Positions 1 to 6,127 of a DNA stretch of 9,142 nucleotides are shown in pieces (positions within the stretch are counted from its first letter, which is position 1; each line of letters starts with the position of its first letter). The notes under the pieces are model-generated. The model was not told the DNA's origin, did not search any database, and worked only from the letters and a program-made list of their open reading frames with translations. Made by a program: the position numbers and the translations under genes. Where the stretch lies: NCBI GenBank assembly GCA_027314845.1, contig DAHVAA010000050.1, positions 1-9,142 of the forward strand. The letters run 5' to 3'. The DNA comes from Thermoplasmata archaeon (GTDB lineage: Archaea > Thermoplasmatota > Thermoplasmata > UBA184).

Positions 1-133
1 TCAGGGTCACGGACAGCGCGAGGTTCAGTCGAAGCAGTTCGATCGGTCGCGGGTTCCCGGCCGGGGCACGCATGTTCGGCGCTCCGACCAGCGTCTTCCC
101 CAAGAATACCCTGATGGCCCGCGTAGCCCGCAC
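1..133 (-). CDS. Partial unidentified gene, N-terminal end only, runs off left edge
   Basis: A minus-strand frame is open from a GTG at 133 to the window edge, giving 44 codons with no stop. About four fifths of its third positions are G or C, as in the clear genes here. The translation begins MRATRAIRVFLGKTLVGAPN and ends in a leucine-rich stretch (LLRLNLALSVTL) that could be a helix or the start of a membrane segment. I do not recognise the family. The GTG at 133 is preferred because an AT-rich TATA-like island lies about 38-45 bases upstream. An internal ATG at 73 is the alternative, and a weaker AT-rich patch at 103-110 would fit that start. The gene would be divergent from the GNAT gene at 272. 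The call rests on open frame, codon use and promoter spacing only. Confidence 0.35.
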   Translation of the reverse strand, partial: MRATRAIRVFLGKTLVGAPNMRAPAGNPRPIELLRLNLALSVTL

Positions 134-170
134 TGGACCCGCTCCAGTTAGAGGGAAAGCCTTCTCCGCG

Positions 171-178
171 TTTTCAAT
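171..178 (-). promoter_or_regulatory. TATA-like promoter element of the partial left-edge gene
   Basis: This AT-only-but-one patch reads AATTGAAAA on the minus strand and stands out in GC-rich DNA. It is about 38-45 bases before the GTG at 133. That matches the spacing at the EamA gene, which has a similar TTGAAAAA element. It could also serve the GNAT gene at 272, but that would need a leader of roughly 65 bases. Confidence 0.35.
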
Positions 179-271
179 TCAGAGAACGGGGGTGACGCGA
201 CGGAGGTCAGGAAGAGCCCCTCTGGCATCGGTCCCCTCGGCAGGAACTCCGGTCGCGCATCCCCGATCTCC

Positions 272-778
272 GTGATCGACCTGGAAGGCCGGTCGCGCGA
301 GCGCGCGGTGCCGGTTCTCAAGGAGGGATTCGTCGGGATCTATCGATGGCATGCCAAGCGTACGCTCCGCTCCGTGTCCTCCGTTCGGGCGGCGGTCGAG
401 AACGGTGAGGTGCGAGGAGTCGCGTTGCTGGAGCGATTGGTGCCGGAGGTCGGCTACGTCTACTATCTCGCCGTAGCCGAGCGTGCCCGTCAACAGGGGG
501 TCGGCGGCCTCCTCCTCGACGACGCCCTGGGGAGGTTCTCGCGTGAGGGGGTCGAGGTCGTCTACGGTGCGGTGGAAGAGGGGAATGTCGCCTCCCGGCG
601 GCTGTTTGGGTCGAGGGGGTTCCGTCTCGTCGAGCGCGACGAGCTCAACTGGAAGGACGGAGGCCTCGGTGCGGAAGGGCTCCGTAGCCGGATGTGGGTG
701 GTCCGCGGCGAAGTGCTCTTCGGACTGCGCGTACGGTCTCTGGCCAGCCGCTCGACCGGTCCGGATTCCCGGCCCTGA
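272..778 (+). CDS. GNAT-family N-acetyltransferase
   Basis: The protein of 168 residues has the GNAT fold, which moves an acetyl group from acetyl-CoA to an amine; the substrate cannot be told. The acetyl-CoA pyrophosphate loop is visible at residues 73-79 (RQQGVGG), after the beta-4 strand YVYYLAVAE (62-70). A later NVASRRLFGSRGF block (105-117) is the typical motif B region. The frame is open upstream to a stop at 149-151 but contains no ATG, GTG or TTG before the GTG at 272, so this start is forced. It cuts close to the first strand (ISVIDLEG), so a non-standard upstream start is possible. No ribosome binding site or TATA-like site lies at the usual distance. The C-terminal 25 or so residues are Arg/Ser-rich and lie beyond the fold. 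The next gene, 92 bases downstream on the same strand, is also a GNAT. Confidence 0.82.
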   Translation: MIDLEGRSRERAVPVLKEGFVGIYRWHAKRTLRSVSSVRAAVENGEVRGVALLERLVPEVGYVYYLAVAERARQQGVGGLLLDDALGRFSREGVEVVYGAVEEGNVASRRLFGSRGFRLVERDELNWKDGGLGAEGLRSRMWVVRGEVLFGLRVRSLASRSTGPDSRP

Positions 779-870
779 CCTAAGAGAACCCGCGAGGGCC
801 AACGGCTTCGGAGTCCGTCGACGCGTCGTGCGAACCGAGATACGCGCGAAGCCGGTGACGAGCGAGGAAG

Positions 871-1362
871 ATGCCGAGAGAGCCGCCGGTCCTCGAATCT
901 GCCACCTCCCCCGCGCTCGTGGCGGAGGCGCGGGCCCTGATCGAAGAGTACTCCCGCGGGATCGGCTTCTCGCTGGACTTTCAGGACTTCGCCCGCGAAT
1001 TGGAGAGCCTCCCGGGGGAATACGCTCCGCCCCGGGGAGCGCTCTTTCTGGCCCGGATCGGGGCGAGGTACGCTGGTTGCGTCGGCCTTCGTCCCCTAGA
1101 CGAGGTCACGTGCGAGATGAAACGCCTCTTCGTTCGGCCGGAGTTCCGTGGCCGTGGTATCGGTGCGCTGCTCGCGCGCCACCTCGTCGCGGAAGGACGC
1201 CGTCTCGGGTATCGGCGGATGCGGCTCGACACCGTGCCGTCCATGACCGCGGCGCTCGGTCTCTATCGTACGTTGGGTTTTCGAGAGATCCCCGCGTACC
1301 GATACAATCCGATGTCCGGGGCGGTCTACCTCGAGCTGGAACTGGATACGGTCTCGAAGTAG
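871..1362 (+). CDS. GNAT-family N-acetyltransferase
   Basis: A protein of 163 residues with a textbook acetyl-CoA loop RGRGIG at 93-98, preceded by the strand EMKRLFVRPEF (82-92). A later segment carries LDTVPSMTAALGLYRTLGF, the motif B region with the Tyr commonly used as general acid. The N-terminal helix (ARALIEEYSRGIGF, 20-33) and the ending YRYNPMSGAVYLEL match a widespread small-molecule acetyltransferase subfamily of unknown substrate. It is cytosolic, with no signal or membrane segment. The ATG at 871 directly follows a purine-rich GAGGAAG, too close for an ideal ribosome binding site. No TATA-like site is seen 30-45 bases upstream, so it may share a transcript with the GNAT gene ending at 778. 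The two proteins are clearly different families rather than a recent duplication. Confidence 0.92.
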   Translation: MPREPPVLESATSPALVAEARALIEEYSRGIGFSLDFQDFARELESLPGEYAPPRGALFLARIGARYAGCVGLRPLDEVTCEMKRLFVRPEFRGRGIGALLARHLVAEGRRLGYRRMRLDTVPSMTAALGLYRTLGFREIPAYRYNPMSGAVYLELELDTVSK

Positions 1363-1402
1363 CTTCGCCGAGTCAACGAGCCCAACGCTTCTCCACGGAC
1401 AG

Positions 1403-1419
1403 GGCGGGATCGATCCGCC
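1403..1419. other. Weak inverted repeat between convergent genes
   Basis: The arms GGCGG and CCGCC enclose a 7-base loop, which itself overlaps the palindrome GATCGATC. It lies in the 63-base gap between the convergent GNAT and EamA genes, where it could stabilise or end both transcripts. Five-base arms are common by chance at this GC content, so support is weak. Confidence 0.2.
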
Positions 1420-1425
1420 ACGAGC

Positions 1426-2409
1426 CTAATCCTCCCTTCGTTCCCCGACCCTTTCCTCGAACGAGGCGGGGGATTCACCCGTACTGGGAGACCCCCGACG
1501 CCTCTCCGGTCGACCCGTGACCGACTCGGGGCCCTCGATCAGCCCGAGCGCGACCAGAACGATGGCCAGCCCGGCGAGCTCGAACCACTGGAATGACTCG
1601 CGGAACGCGACGACACCGACGATCAGGGCAACCACGGGATTGACGAATGTCACCGTGTTCGCCCGAACGGGGCCGAGTCGGCGGACCAGCTCGAAGAAGA
1701 TGAGGTACCCCGCGACCAAGGTGCCGAGTCCGACGAACAGGACGGACAGCACCACCCCCGGGACGTCCGGCACGCGAAGGGTGGAGGCCACGAGGGGGAG
1801 CATCAGGGTGGCCGCGATGAGGCCTCCGACGAACTGGAACGAGAGTCCCCAGGGAGATTCCCCCTCCGGCTTCACTCGTGAGAGAAGGACCGTTCCAGTG
1901 CCCTGACACACGGCGCCCAGGGCGAAGGCGGCGAGCGCCCAACCGTTCGCGAGCACGTCCGTCCCGACCGAAGTGAGCCCGAGCACGATGACCCCGAGGA
2001 GACCCACCGGGAGCGCGGCTCGCTGCCAGCCGCCAATCTGGACCCGGGCGCCGATGGACCTCGCTGCGACGACGCTCACCAGCGGGGAAGTGGCGTAGAT
2101 GATCGCGGCCGCTCCGCCCGTGGAGAACTGCTCGCCCCAGAAGAGGGGGAGGTTGATCCCTCCGATCAGGAGGGCTCCGATCAGTAGCGAGTCGAGCAGG
2201 GACCTCCCGCCGGGCCGTGGGCTCCGACGGACCACAGAAATGAGGGCCGTGACCCCCGACGCGAGAAGGAGGTCGAGCGCGACGAGGAGGAACGGGTCCG
2301 CTCCGGCATCAATGCCCAGCCGGGCGATGGGGAACGTCGCTCCCCAGATGATCCCGAGCGACCCGAGGAGGGCGATGCCCACGGGGTCGCCCTTTCCGGT
2401 CGCGGCCAC
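1426..2409 (-). CDS. EamA/DMT-superfamily membrane transporter
   Basis: A polytopic membrane protein of 327 residues with about ten hydrophobic helices in two similar halves, the usual drug/metabolite transporter architecture. The first half shows the characteristic LGIIWGATFPIARLGI near residues 18-33 and the GGAAAIIYATSPLVSV stretch ending helix 4. The second half shows the equivalent TVTFVNPVVALIVGVVAFRE region, with a glutamate after the helix as in other EamA repeats. Members export amino acids, nucleosides or other metabolites; the substrate cannot be predicted here. The last 35 or so residues form a charged hydrophilic tail rich in Arg, Glu and Ser, probably cytoplasmic. GTG at 2409 is the only start codon in the frame after the stop at 2446-2448, and a TATA-like element lies at the right distance upstream. 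The gene stands alone and converges on the GNAT pair. Confidence 0.92.
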   Translation of the reverse strand: MAATGKGDPVGIALLGSLGIIWGATFPIARLGIDAGADPFLLVALDLLLASGVTALISVVRRSPRPGGRSLLDSLLIGALLIGGINLPLFWGEQFSTGGAAAIIYATSPLVSVVAARSIGARVQIGGWQRAALPVGLLGVIVLGLTSVGTDVLANGWALAAFALGAVCQGTGTVLLSRVKPEGESPWGLSFQFVGGLIAATLMLPLVASTLRVPDVPGVVLSVLFVGLGTLVAGYLIFFELVRRLGPVRANTVTFVNPVVALIVGVVAFRESFQWFELAGLAIVLVALGLIEGPESVTGRPERRRGSPSTGESPASFEERVGERRED

Positions 2410-2440
2410 GGAAGGCCCCGGCCCATCATCGGTGGGGTCG

Positions 2441-2450
2441 CTTTTTCAAG
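2441..2450 (-). promoter_or_regulatory. TATA-like promoter element of the EamA transporter
   Basis: The minus strand reads CTTGAAAAAG, the only AT-rich stretch in the gap. Its core is about 33-39 bases before the GTG at 2409, which would give a leader of roughly 10 bases if transcription starts about 25 bases after the box. Confidence 0.45.
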
Positions 2451-2474
2451 GTGATGTGCGCCCGGGTCGACCCG

Positions 2475-2495
2475 GCCGCGCGCCGCGAGCGCGGC
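2475..2495 (-). terminator. GC-rich hairpin after the PH/GRAM-like gene
   Basis: GCCGCGC and GCGCGGC form a perfect 7-base-pair stem with a 7-base loop, starting about 18 bases past the stop codon of the minus-strand gene at 2513. No U-tract follows, so it may be a stabilising 3' structure rather than a terminator. Stems of this composition arise easily at high GC. Confidence 0.25.
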
Positions 2496-2512
2496 TCCCG
2501 ACAGCTGATGCG

Positions 2513-2956
2513 TCAGCCGGACCGGGTTTCCAGTTCGCCGCGTCGGGACCGACGGGCCGATTCGATCGCCGAGCGGACGCCCGAGCTGGAGCTCTCCCGT
2601 TGCAATCGGAAACCCTGTCCGTCCACGACGACTCCCGGGATCTCCACCCGGTCGCCGTAGCCGATGCTCATCCAGTACCGGTGGACCTCTACGGTACTCA
2701 GCTCCTCAAGGCGACGGGCGAACCGAGGCGGCTCCACTCCTCGCCCCCTTCGAAAGAGGCTCGCCCGACGGTAGAACGTGATACGATGGGTGGTCAGCAT
2801 CAGGGTCCCGCTCTCCGCGCCCGTGCCGTCAGGTCGGGCGAGCTCCGCCGGCCAGGACCGGATCGGGCGTTCGTCCGGTTCGAGCTCGACCGGGGAGGGG
2901 GGGTCTGCGTTCACCGAGTGGGCGACGCCGACGACCGTCTTGAACCCGTCGGCCAC
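2513..2956 (-). CDS. Small PH/GRAM-like domain protein, function unknown
   Basis: A protein of about 147 residues whose centre looks like a PH/GRAM-type beta domain. The hallmark is GTLMLTTHRITFYRR at residues 50-64, followed by an acidic turn and strands (LEELSTVEVHRYW, 83-95; DRVEIPGVVVDGQGFRL, 102-118) and a final helix (GVRSAIESARRSR). In other PH-like prokaryotic proteins this pattern marks a small protein-binding or membrane-associated module; the partner here is unknown. There is no membrane helix or signal peptide. The GTG at 2956 is chosen because the frame further upstream gives Arg/Ser-rich, non-domain sequence and overlaps the plus-strand gene. GTG at 2914 would give about 133 residues, and a TTG at 3061 is a poorer option. 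It is divergent from the gene at 3061, with a palindrome in the gap. The domain call is from pattern only. Confidence 0.65.
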   Translation of the reverse strand: MADGFKTVVGVAHSVNADPPSPVELEPDERPIRSWPAELARPDGTGAESGTLMLTTHRITFYRRASLFRRGRGVEPPRFARRLEELSTVEVHRYWMSIGYGDRVEIPGVVVDGQGFRLQRESSSSGVRSAIESARRSRRGELETRSG

Positions 2957-2993
2957 GAGGTCGAGCGACGTCCGCCGCGTCCGCGGTAGGAAT

Positions 2994-3009
2994 GTGAACT
3001 GGAGTTCAC
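2994..3009. promoter_or_regulatory. Perfect palindrome in divergent promoter gap, possible operator
   Basis: GTGAACTGGAGTTCAC has two perfect 7-base arms around a GG spacer. It lies between the divergent small genes starting at 2956 (minus) and 3061 (plus). Its left half overlaps the AT-richest patch at the position expected for the TATA box of the minus-strand gene. This fits a binding site for a dimeric repressor, but no regulator is identified and the promoters are weak. Confidence 0.4.
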
Positions 3010-3060
3010 CCCGGGGCTTTCTCTTCCGCTCGCCCCCTTGCCCGCCAGGGAAGTGAGGCA

Positions 3061-3369
3061 ATGAGCCACTTCGTGATGATCTCGCGGCACACGGCCGAGA
3101 GCTGTCCGATGAACAACGGGAAGACGCGACAGATCGCTTTGGAAGCGATCGCGGCACTTCCAGAAGCGGCGAAGAAGTTCGGCATCAAGGTGGTCGGTAG
3201 CTGGACGGTATTGCCCGAGCACCTGACGGTCCACGTGTTCGACGCGGTCAACCTTGACACGGTGCTCAAGTTCTCGATGGAATCGAGCCTCCTGAAGTGG
3301 TGGAGCTTCAACACGAGCGAGATCAAGCCCGCGATCACGCTCGACGAGACGGTCAAGCTGTTGCAGTGA
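3061..3369 (+). CDS. Small conserved-looking protein, possible dimeric alpha/beta-barrel fold
   Basis: A protein of 102 residues with no signal or membrane segment. The pattern is an N-terminal strand ending in His (HFVMISRH, 3-10), the motif HTAESCP (10-16), a long amphipathic helix, then strands around VVGSWTVLPEHLTVHVFDA and a helix, ending with ITLDETVKLL. This alternation resembles small dimeric ferredoxin-like alpha/beta-barrel families such as GYD or DUF3303-type proteins, and I recall similar archaeal proteins with the His-x-x-Glu-x-Cys-Pro start. The biochemical role is unknown. Cys15 and His10 could be functional. The ATG at 3061 follows GTGAGG, a partial ribosome binding site, and the codon use matches the neighbours. 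It is divergent from the PH/GRAM-like gene across a palindrome. Coding status is fairly secure; the family call is tentative. Confidence 0.7.
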   Translation: MSHFVMISRHTAESCPMNNGKTRQIALEAIAALPEAAKKFGIKVVGSWTVLPEHLTVHVFDAVNLDTVLKFSMESSLLKWWSFNTSEIKPAITLDETVKLLQ

Positions 3370-3432
3370 GGCGAGGCGCCGGGGCAGACCACCTCGAGCG
3401 CCGAGAAGGGCTCGGGGACCGTTCCGGCGACC

Positions 3433-3437
3433 TTTTT
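3433..3437 (+). promoter_or_regulatory. T-run: TATA-like site of the zinc-finger gene, or U-tract end of the upstream gene
   Basis: A run of five T residues in ACCTTTTTGG lies 36-40 bases before the ATG at 3473, the spacing seen at other promoters here. A T-run is also the usual archaeal termination signal, so it could instead end the transcript of the gene stopping at 3369. Both roles are compatible. Confidence 0.3.
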
Positions 3438-3472
3438 GGTGAGGAGGCGATACGGCCGGCGAGCAACGAGCC

Positions 3473-3697
3473 ATGCCGTACGTCGAGTACGACGAGGTCG
3501 AGGCGATCTGCGCCGATTGCGGCCGAGTCTTCCGCTCGGAGGAGGCCCTCGCCGACCATCGGGCCGAGGCGCACGCGGTCGCCGAGAAGGACACCGCGCC
3601 GCCGACGAAGGCCGGAGTACGGTGCTCGCTCTGCCAGAAGCGGTTCCGCAACGCCGTGGCGCTCCGGGAGCACAACGCCCGGGCCCACACGAGCTGA
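3473..3697 (+). CDS. Small protein with two tandem C2H2 zinc fingers
   Basis: A 74-residue protein that is almost entirely two classical fingers. Finger 1 has Cys13, Cys16, His29 and His34; finger 2 has Cys51, Cys54, His67 and His72. Both are C-x2-C-x12-H-x4-H, with the conserved aromatic at the expected position (Phe20, Phe58) and the hydrophobic Leu (Leu26, Leu64). The linker of 16 residues is longer than the short TGEKP-like linker of eukaryotic arrays. The protein could bind nucleic acid or a protein partner; the sequence does not decide. The ATG at 3473 has no near ribosome binding site. A GGTGAGGAGG at about 3440 is too far, and the T-run before it fits a promoter giving a short leader. 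The VOC gene follows 95 bases downstream with its own promoter-like site. Confidence 0.85.
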   Translation: MPYVEYDEVEAICADCGRVFRSEEALADHRAEAHAVAEKDTAPPTKAGVRCSLCQKRFRNAVALREHNARAHTS

Positions 3698-3752
3698 GCG
3701 AAGACGCCTTCGATCGTCCGGGTCGATGCATGCCGCACTTCCCGCGGACGGA

Positions 3753-3758
3753 TTTAAG
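3753..3758 (+). promoter_or_regulatory. TATA box of the VOC-protein gene
   Basis: TTTAAG within GGATTTAAGTG lies 35-40 bases before the ATG at 3793. It is the only AT-rich stretch in the gap and close to the archaeal TATA consensus. A GGAG at 3781-3784 then supplies a ribosome binding site 8 bases before the start. Confidence 0.55.
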
Positions 3759-3792
3759 TGGGTCCGGCCGATGGCCCAACGGAGCCGGGACG

Positions 3793-4344
3793 ATGCCTCG
3801 CACCAGACCTCGTAGACGCCCCGCGACGCCGCGACGCCGGACCCTCTCCCCGATCCCGCCGGGGTACCCTACCCTCGTCCCTTACCTCCCGGTGCAGGGG
3901 GGCGTCGCCGCGCTCGAGTTCTACCGTAAGGCGTTCGGTGCGAAGGAGCTCGCCCGTCAGTTGACCCCCGACGGCAAGCTCATTCACGGCCGGCTTCGCA
4001 TCGGCCGCTCCATCCTGATGGTGTCGGACGTCTTTCCCGGTGCGGACGTGGCCGCCCCGGCCACGGTGGGGACCACGACGGTCACGATCCACCTGTACGC
4101 GAAGAACGTGGACGAGATGTGGGACCGCGCTGTCGCGGCGGGCGCCCGGGTGACCATGCCGCTCGAGAACCAGTACTGGGGCGAGCGGTACGGGCATCTG
4201 ATCGACCCGTTCGGGCACCACTGGTCGCTGTCGATGCGCGTGAAGATGTCCCGAAGCGAAATGGCCGAGCGACGCGCGGAGGCGGAAGCGGCCTTCGCCC
4301 GCGGGGAGCACCCGGGTCGCGAGCCGCCCGACACGGACGCGTAA
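3793..4344 (+). CDS. VOC-superfamily protein, PhnB/glyoxalase-like
   Basis: A protein of 183 residues of the vicinal oxygen chelate superfamily, PhnB-like branch. Visible markers are TLVPYLPVQGGVAALEFYRKAFGA (two conserved pieces, residues 27-50), DGKLIHGRLRIGRSILMVSD (60-79), a helix NVDEMWDRAVAAGA, and the diagnostic GERYGHLIDPFGHHWSL (130-146). His65 and His135 are possible metal ligands. The family includes metal-dependent isomerases, dioxygenases and resistance proteins, but PhnB-like members mostly have no known substrate. Two features are odd: the first 16 residues include eight arginines, forming a basic tail before the domain, and the last 30 or so are a charged helix with a polar end. 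The ATG at 3793 is supported by GGAG 8 bases upstream and by the TATA-like box. The frame is open far upstream, but that sequence lies across the zinc-finger gene and is not domain-like. Confidence 0.87.
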   Translation: MPRTRPRRRPATPRRRTLSPIPPGYPTLVPYLPVQGGVAALEFYRKAFGAKELARQLTPDGKLIHGRLRIGRSILMVSDVFPGADVAAPATVGTTTVTIHLYAKNVDEMWDRAVAAGARVTMPLENQYWGERYGHLIDPFGHHWSLSMRVKMSRSEMAERRAEAEAAFARGEHPGREPPDTDA

Positions 4345-4399
4345 GGCGCGGGCCCCCGATCCGCGCGCTCCGAGTCCTCGCCGGCAGGCTCGGCGGCCC

Positions 4400-4438
4400 T
4401 CACCTTCGGCCGCTCGAAGAGTCGGTCGTCCAAGGTGA
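4400..4438. repeat. Inverted repeat upstream of the thermosome promoter
   Basis: TCACCTT at 4400-4406 and AAGGTGA at 4432-4438 are perfect 7-base inverted copies with 25 bases between them. They lie just upstream of the TATA-like site of the chaperonin gene, where an activator or repressor could bind. It does not resemble any archaeal heat-shock operator I know, and a chance pairing is possible. Confidence 0.25.
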
Positions 4439-4454
4439 ACGAGCATTGACCTCG

Positions 4455-4461
4455 GAATTAT
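4455..4461 (+). promoter_or_regulatory. TATA-like promoter element of the thermosome gene
   Basis: GAATTAT lies 35-41 bases before the ATG at 4496 and is the most AT-rich stretch of the gap. This spacing supports the ATG rather than the in-frame GTG at 4463, which would leave almost no room between the TATA-like box and the start codon. Confidence 0.5.
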
Positions 4462-4495
4462 CGTGACGGGGACCGACCTCGTCGAAGGGGAAGCT

Positions 4496-6127
4496 ATGCT
4501 TGCGGGGACGCCAGTCATTCTGCTCCGTGAAGGTACCGGCCGCGCGCAGGGGAACGAGGCTCAGAAAGAGATCATCCGGGCGGCGCGAGCGATCGCGGAC
4601 TCGGTACGGTCGACCCTGGGGCCGCGCGGTCGCGACAAAATGATGGTCGATACGCTCGGAGACGTCGTCATCACGAACGACGGGGCGACGATCCTGAAAC
4701 AGATGGAGATCGAGCACCCTGCGGCGAAGATGCTCGCCGAGGTCGCGAAGGCCCAGGACCAGGAGTGCGGCGACGGAACGAAGAGCTCGGTCATCCTCAC
4801 CGGCGAACTGCTCCACCGCGCCGAGGAGCTCGTGGAGGAGAAGGTCCATCCCACCCTCATCGTCCGCGGGTATCAGCTCGCGGCCGAGCGGGCGCTCTCC
4901 CGATTGGAGCTGGTTTCCCGACCCGTGGGGCCGTCCGACCGCGAGCTCCTCCGACGCATCGCGATGACCTCGATGATCTCGAAGGGGGTCGCCGGCTACC
5001 GCGGCGAGCTGGCCGACCTCGCGGTCCGGGCCGTGGGGGAGGTCGTCGACAGTCGCAACGGGCGCCTCGTCTTCGACCGCAAGAACGTACAGCTGGTCAA
5101 GCGTCAGGGCGGCGACCTTCTCGACTCCGAGCTGATCGAGGGGCACATCGTGGAGGGGGCCGCGGTGCACCCGGGCATGCCGAAACTCGTCCACGAGCCG
5201 AAGATTGCGCTGTTCGAGTCCCCCTTGGAAGTGAAGAAGACGGAGTTCTCGGCCGAGATCCGCATCACGGAGAGCTCCCAGGTCGAGTCGTTCGTCCGGG
5301 AGGAGGAGCATATGGTCCAGCAGATGGTCGATGCGATCGTCCGATCCGGCGCGACGGTCGTCTTCGCCGAGAAGGGGATCGACGACCTTGCCGCCGAGCA
5401 TCTCGCGAAAGCGGGCGTGCTCGCGCTCCGCCGCGTGAAGCGGACCGACCTCGAGCTCCTGGCCCGCGCGACGGGCGCCCGTCTGGTGGCCCGGCCGGTC
5501 GACATCGAGCCGGGGGACCTCGGTCACGCGGACCGGGTGGAGGAGCGGAAGATCGGGGACGACCGGTTGACGCTCGTGACCGGGTGCCCACGGGCCAAGG
5601 CCGTGACGTTGCTGATCCGCGGCGGGACTCAGCACGTGGTCGAGGAGGTCGAGCGGTCGCTGACGGATGCGATCATGACCGTCGGTACGGCGCTCGAGGA
5701 TGGAAGGGTCGTTACCGGCGCGGGGGCGGCCGCCATGGAGCTCCGCCAGGACCTGAAGGAGTTCGCGACGACGGTCGGTGGACGAGAGCAGATGGCGGTC
5801 GAGGCGTTCGCGGACGCCCTCGAGGTCGTCCCGGCGACTCTCGCCGAGAACGCCGGTATGGACACAATCAACACGCTCATCGAATTGCGTCGCCTCCATA
5901 AGGGTGGGGCCACGAACGCTGGGGTCAACGTACTCGAGGGGCGCGTCTCGAACATGGATGAGGTCGCGGTCGAACCGATCCGGGTCGGCCGGCAGATCCT
6001 GCGCGGCGCGACTGAGGCGAGCACGATGCTGCTTCGGATCGACGATGTGATCTCGGCCAAGCGCACCGCGGCCGGTCCCAAGGGACCGACGCCCCCGGGA
6101 GGAATGTCCGGGGAGGAGTTCGCCTGA
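4496..6127 (+). CDS. ths: Thermosome subunit (archaeal group II chaperonin)
   Basis: A protein of 543 residues, the normal length for a thermosome subunit, which assembles into a double-ring ATP-driven folding chamber in the cytosol. Family signatures run end to end: STLGPRGRDKMMVD (39-52), ITNDGATIL with Asp62 (59-67), ECGDGT with Asp93 (90-95), GHIVEGAAVHPGMPKLV in the mid-region, FAEKGIDDLAAEHLAKAGV in the apical domain, Asp391 in RSLTDA, ATTVGGREQMAVEAFADALE, and RIDDVISAKR near the end. The tail finishes PPGGMSGEEFA, with the common C-terminal GGM. The three acidic residues expected for ATP hydrolysis are present. Two nucleotide-site motifs are unusual: GDGTKSS, where GDGTTT or similar is usual, and GAGAAAMEL (408-416), where GGGA-x-E-x-E-L is usual. 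ATG at 4496 fits the family length and promoter spacing; a GTG at 4463 would add 11 residues. Only one subunit is in the window, so a paralogue elsewhere is possible. Confidence 0.97.
   Translation: MLAGTPVILLREGTGRAQGNEAQKEIIRAARAIADSVRSTLGPRGRDKMMVDTLGDVVITNDGATILKQMEIEHPAAKMLAEVAKAQDQECGDGTKSSVILTGELLHRAEELVEEKVHPTLIVRGYQLAAERALSRLELVSRPVGPSDRELLRRIAMTSMISKGVAGYRGELADLAVRAVGEVVDSRNGRLVFDRKNVQLVKRQGGDLLDSELIEGHIVEGAAVHPGMPKLVHEPKIALFESPLEVKKTEFSAEIRITESSQVESFVREEEHMVQQMVDAIVRSGATVVFAEKGIDDLAAEHLAKAGVLALRRVKRTDLELLARATGARLVARPVDIEPGDLGHADRVEERKIGDDRLTLVTGCPRAKAVTLLIRGGTQHVVEEVERSLTDAIMTVGTALEDGRVVTGAGAAAMELRQDLKEFATTVGGREQMAVEAFADALEVVPATLAENAGMDTINTLIELRRLHKGGATNAGVNVLEGRVSNMDEVAVEPIRVGRQILRGATEASTMLLRIDDVISAKRTAAGPKGPTPPGGMSGEEFA

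Noticed and set aside
72..275. Plus-strand frame of 67 codons at the left edge
   Set aside because: It lacks recognisable structure and is Arg/Pro/Ser-rich. The minus-strand frame at 1-133 with a TATA-like site is a better reading of the region.
819..828. Perfect palindrome CGACGCGTCG between the two GNAT genes
   Set aside because: Five-base arms made of CpG-rich sequence are expected often by chance in DNA this rich in GC.
483..1520. Plus-strand open frame of about 345 codons spanning the GNAT genes
   Set aside because: It overlaps two GNAT genes in another frame, is rich in Arg, Ser and Pro, and has no recognisable fold.
2957..3157. Extension of the PH/GRAM-like protein upstream to 3157
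   Set aside because: It would overlap the start of the plus-strand gene at 3061 and add Arg/Ser-rich sequence without domain character.
3436..3792. N-terminal extension of the VOC gene back to 3436
   Set aside because: It would run across the zinc-finger gene in another frame and encode Arg-rich non-domain sequence. A TATA-like box and a ribosome binding site support the ATG at 3793.
4400..5899. Minus-strand open frame of about 499 codons opposite the thermosome gene
   Set aside because: It is the antisense of a firmly identified chaperonin; its Asp/Arg/Leu-rich translation shows no domain and reflects the codon bias of the real gene.
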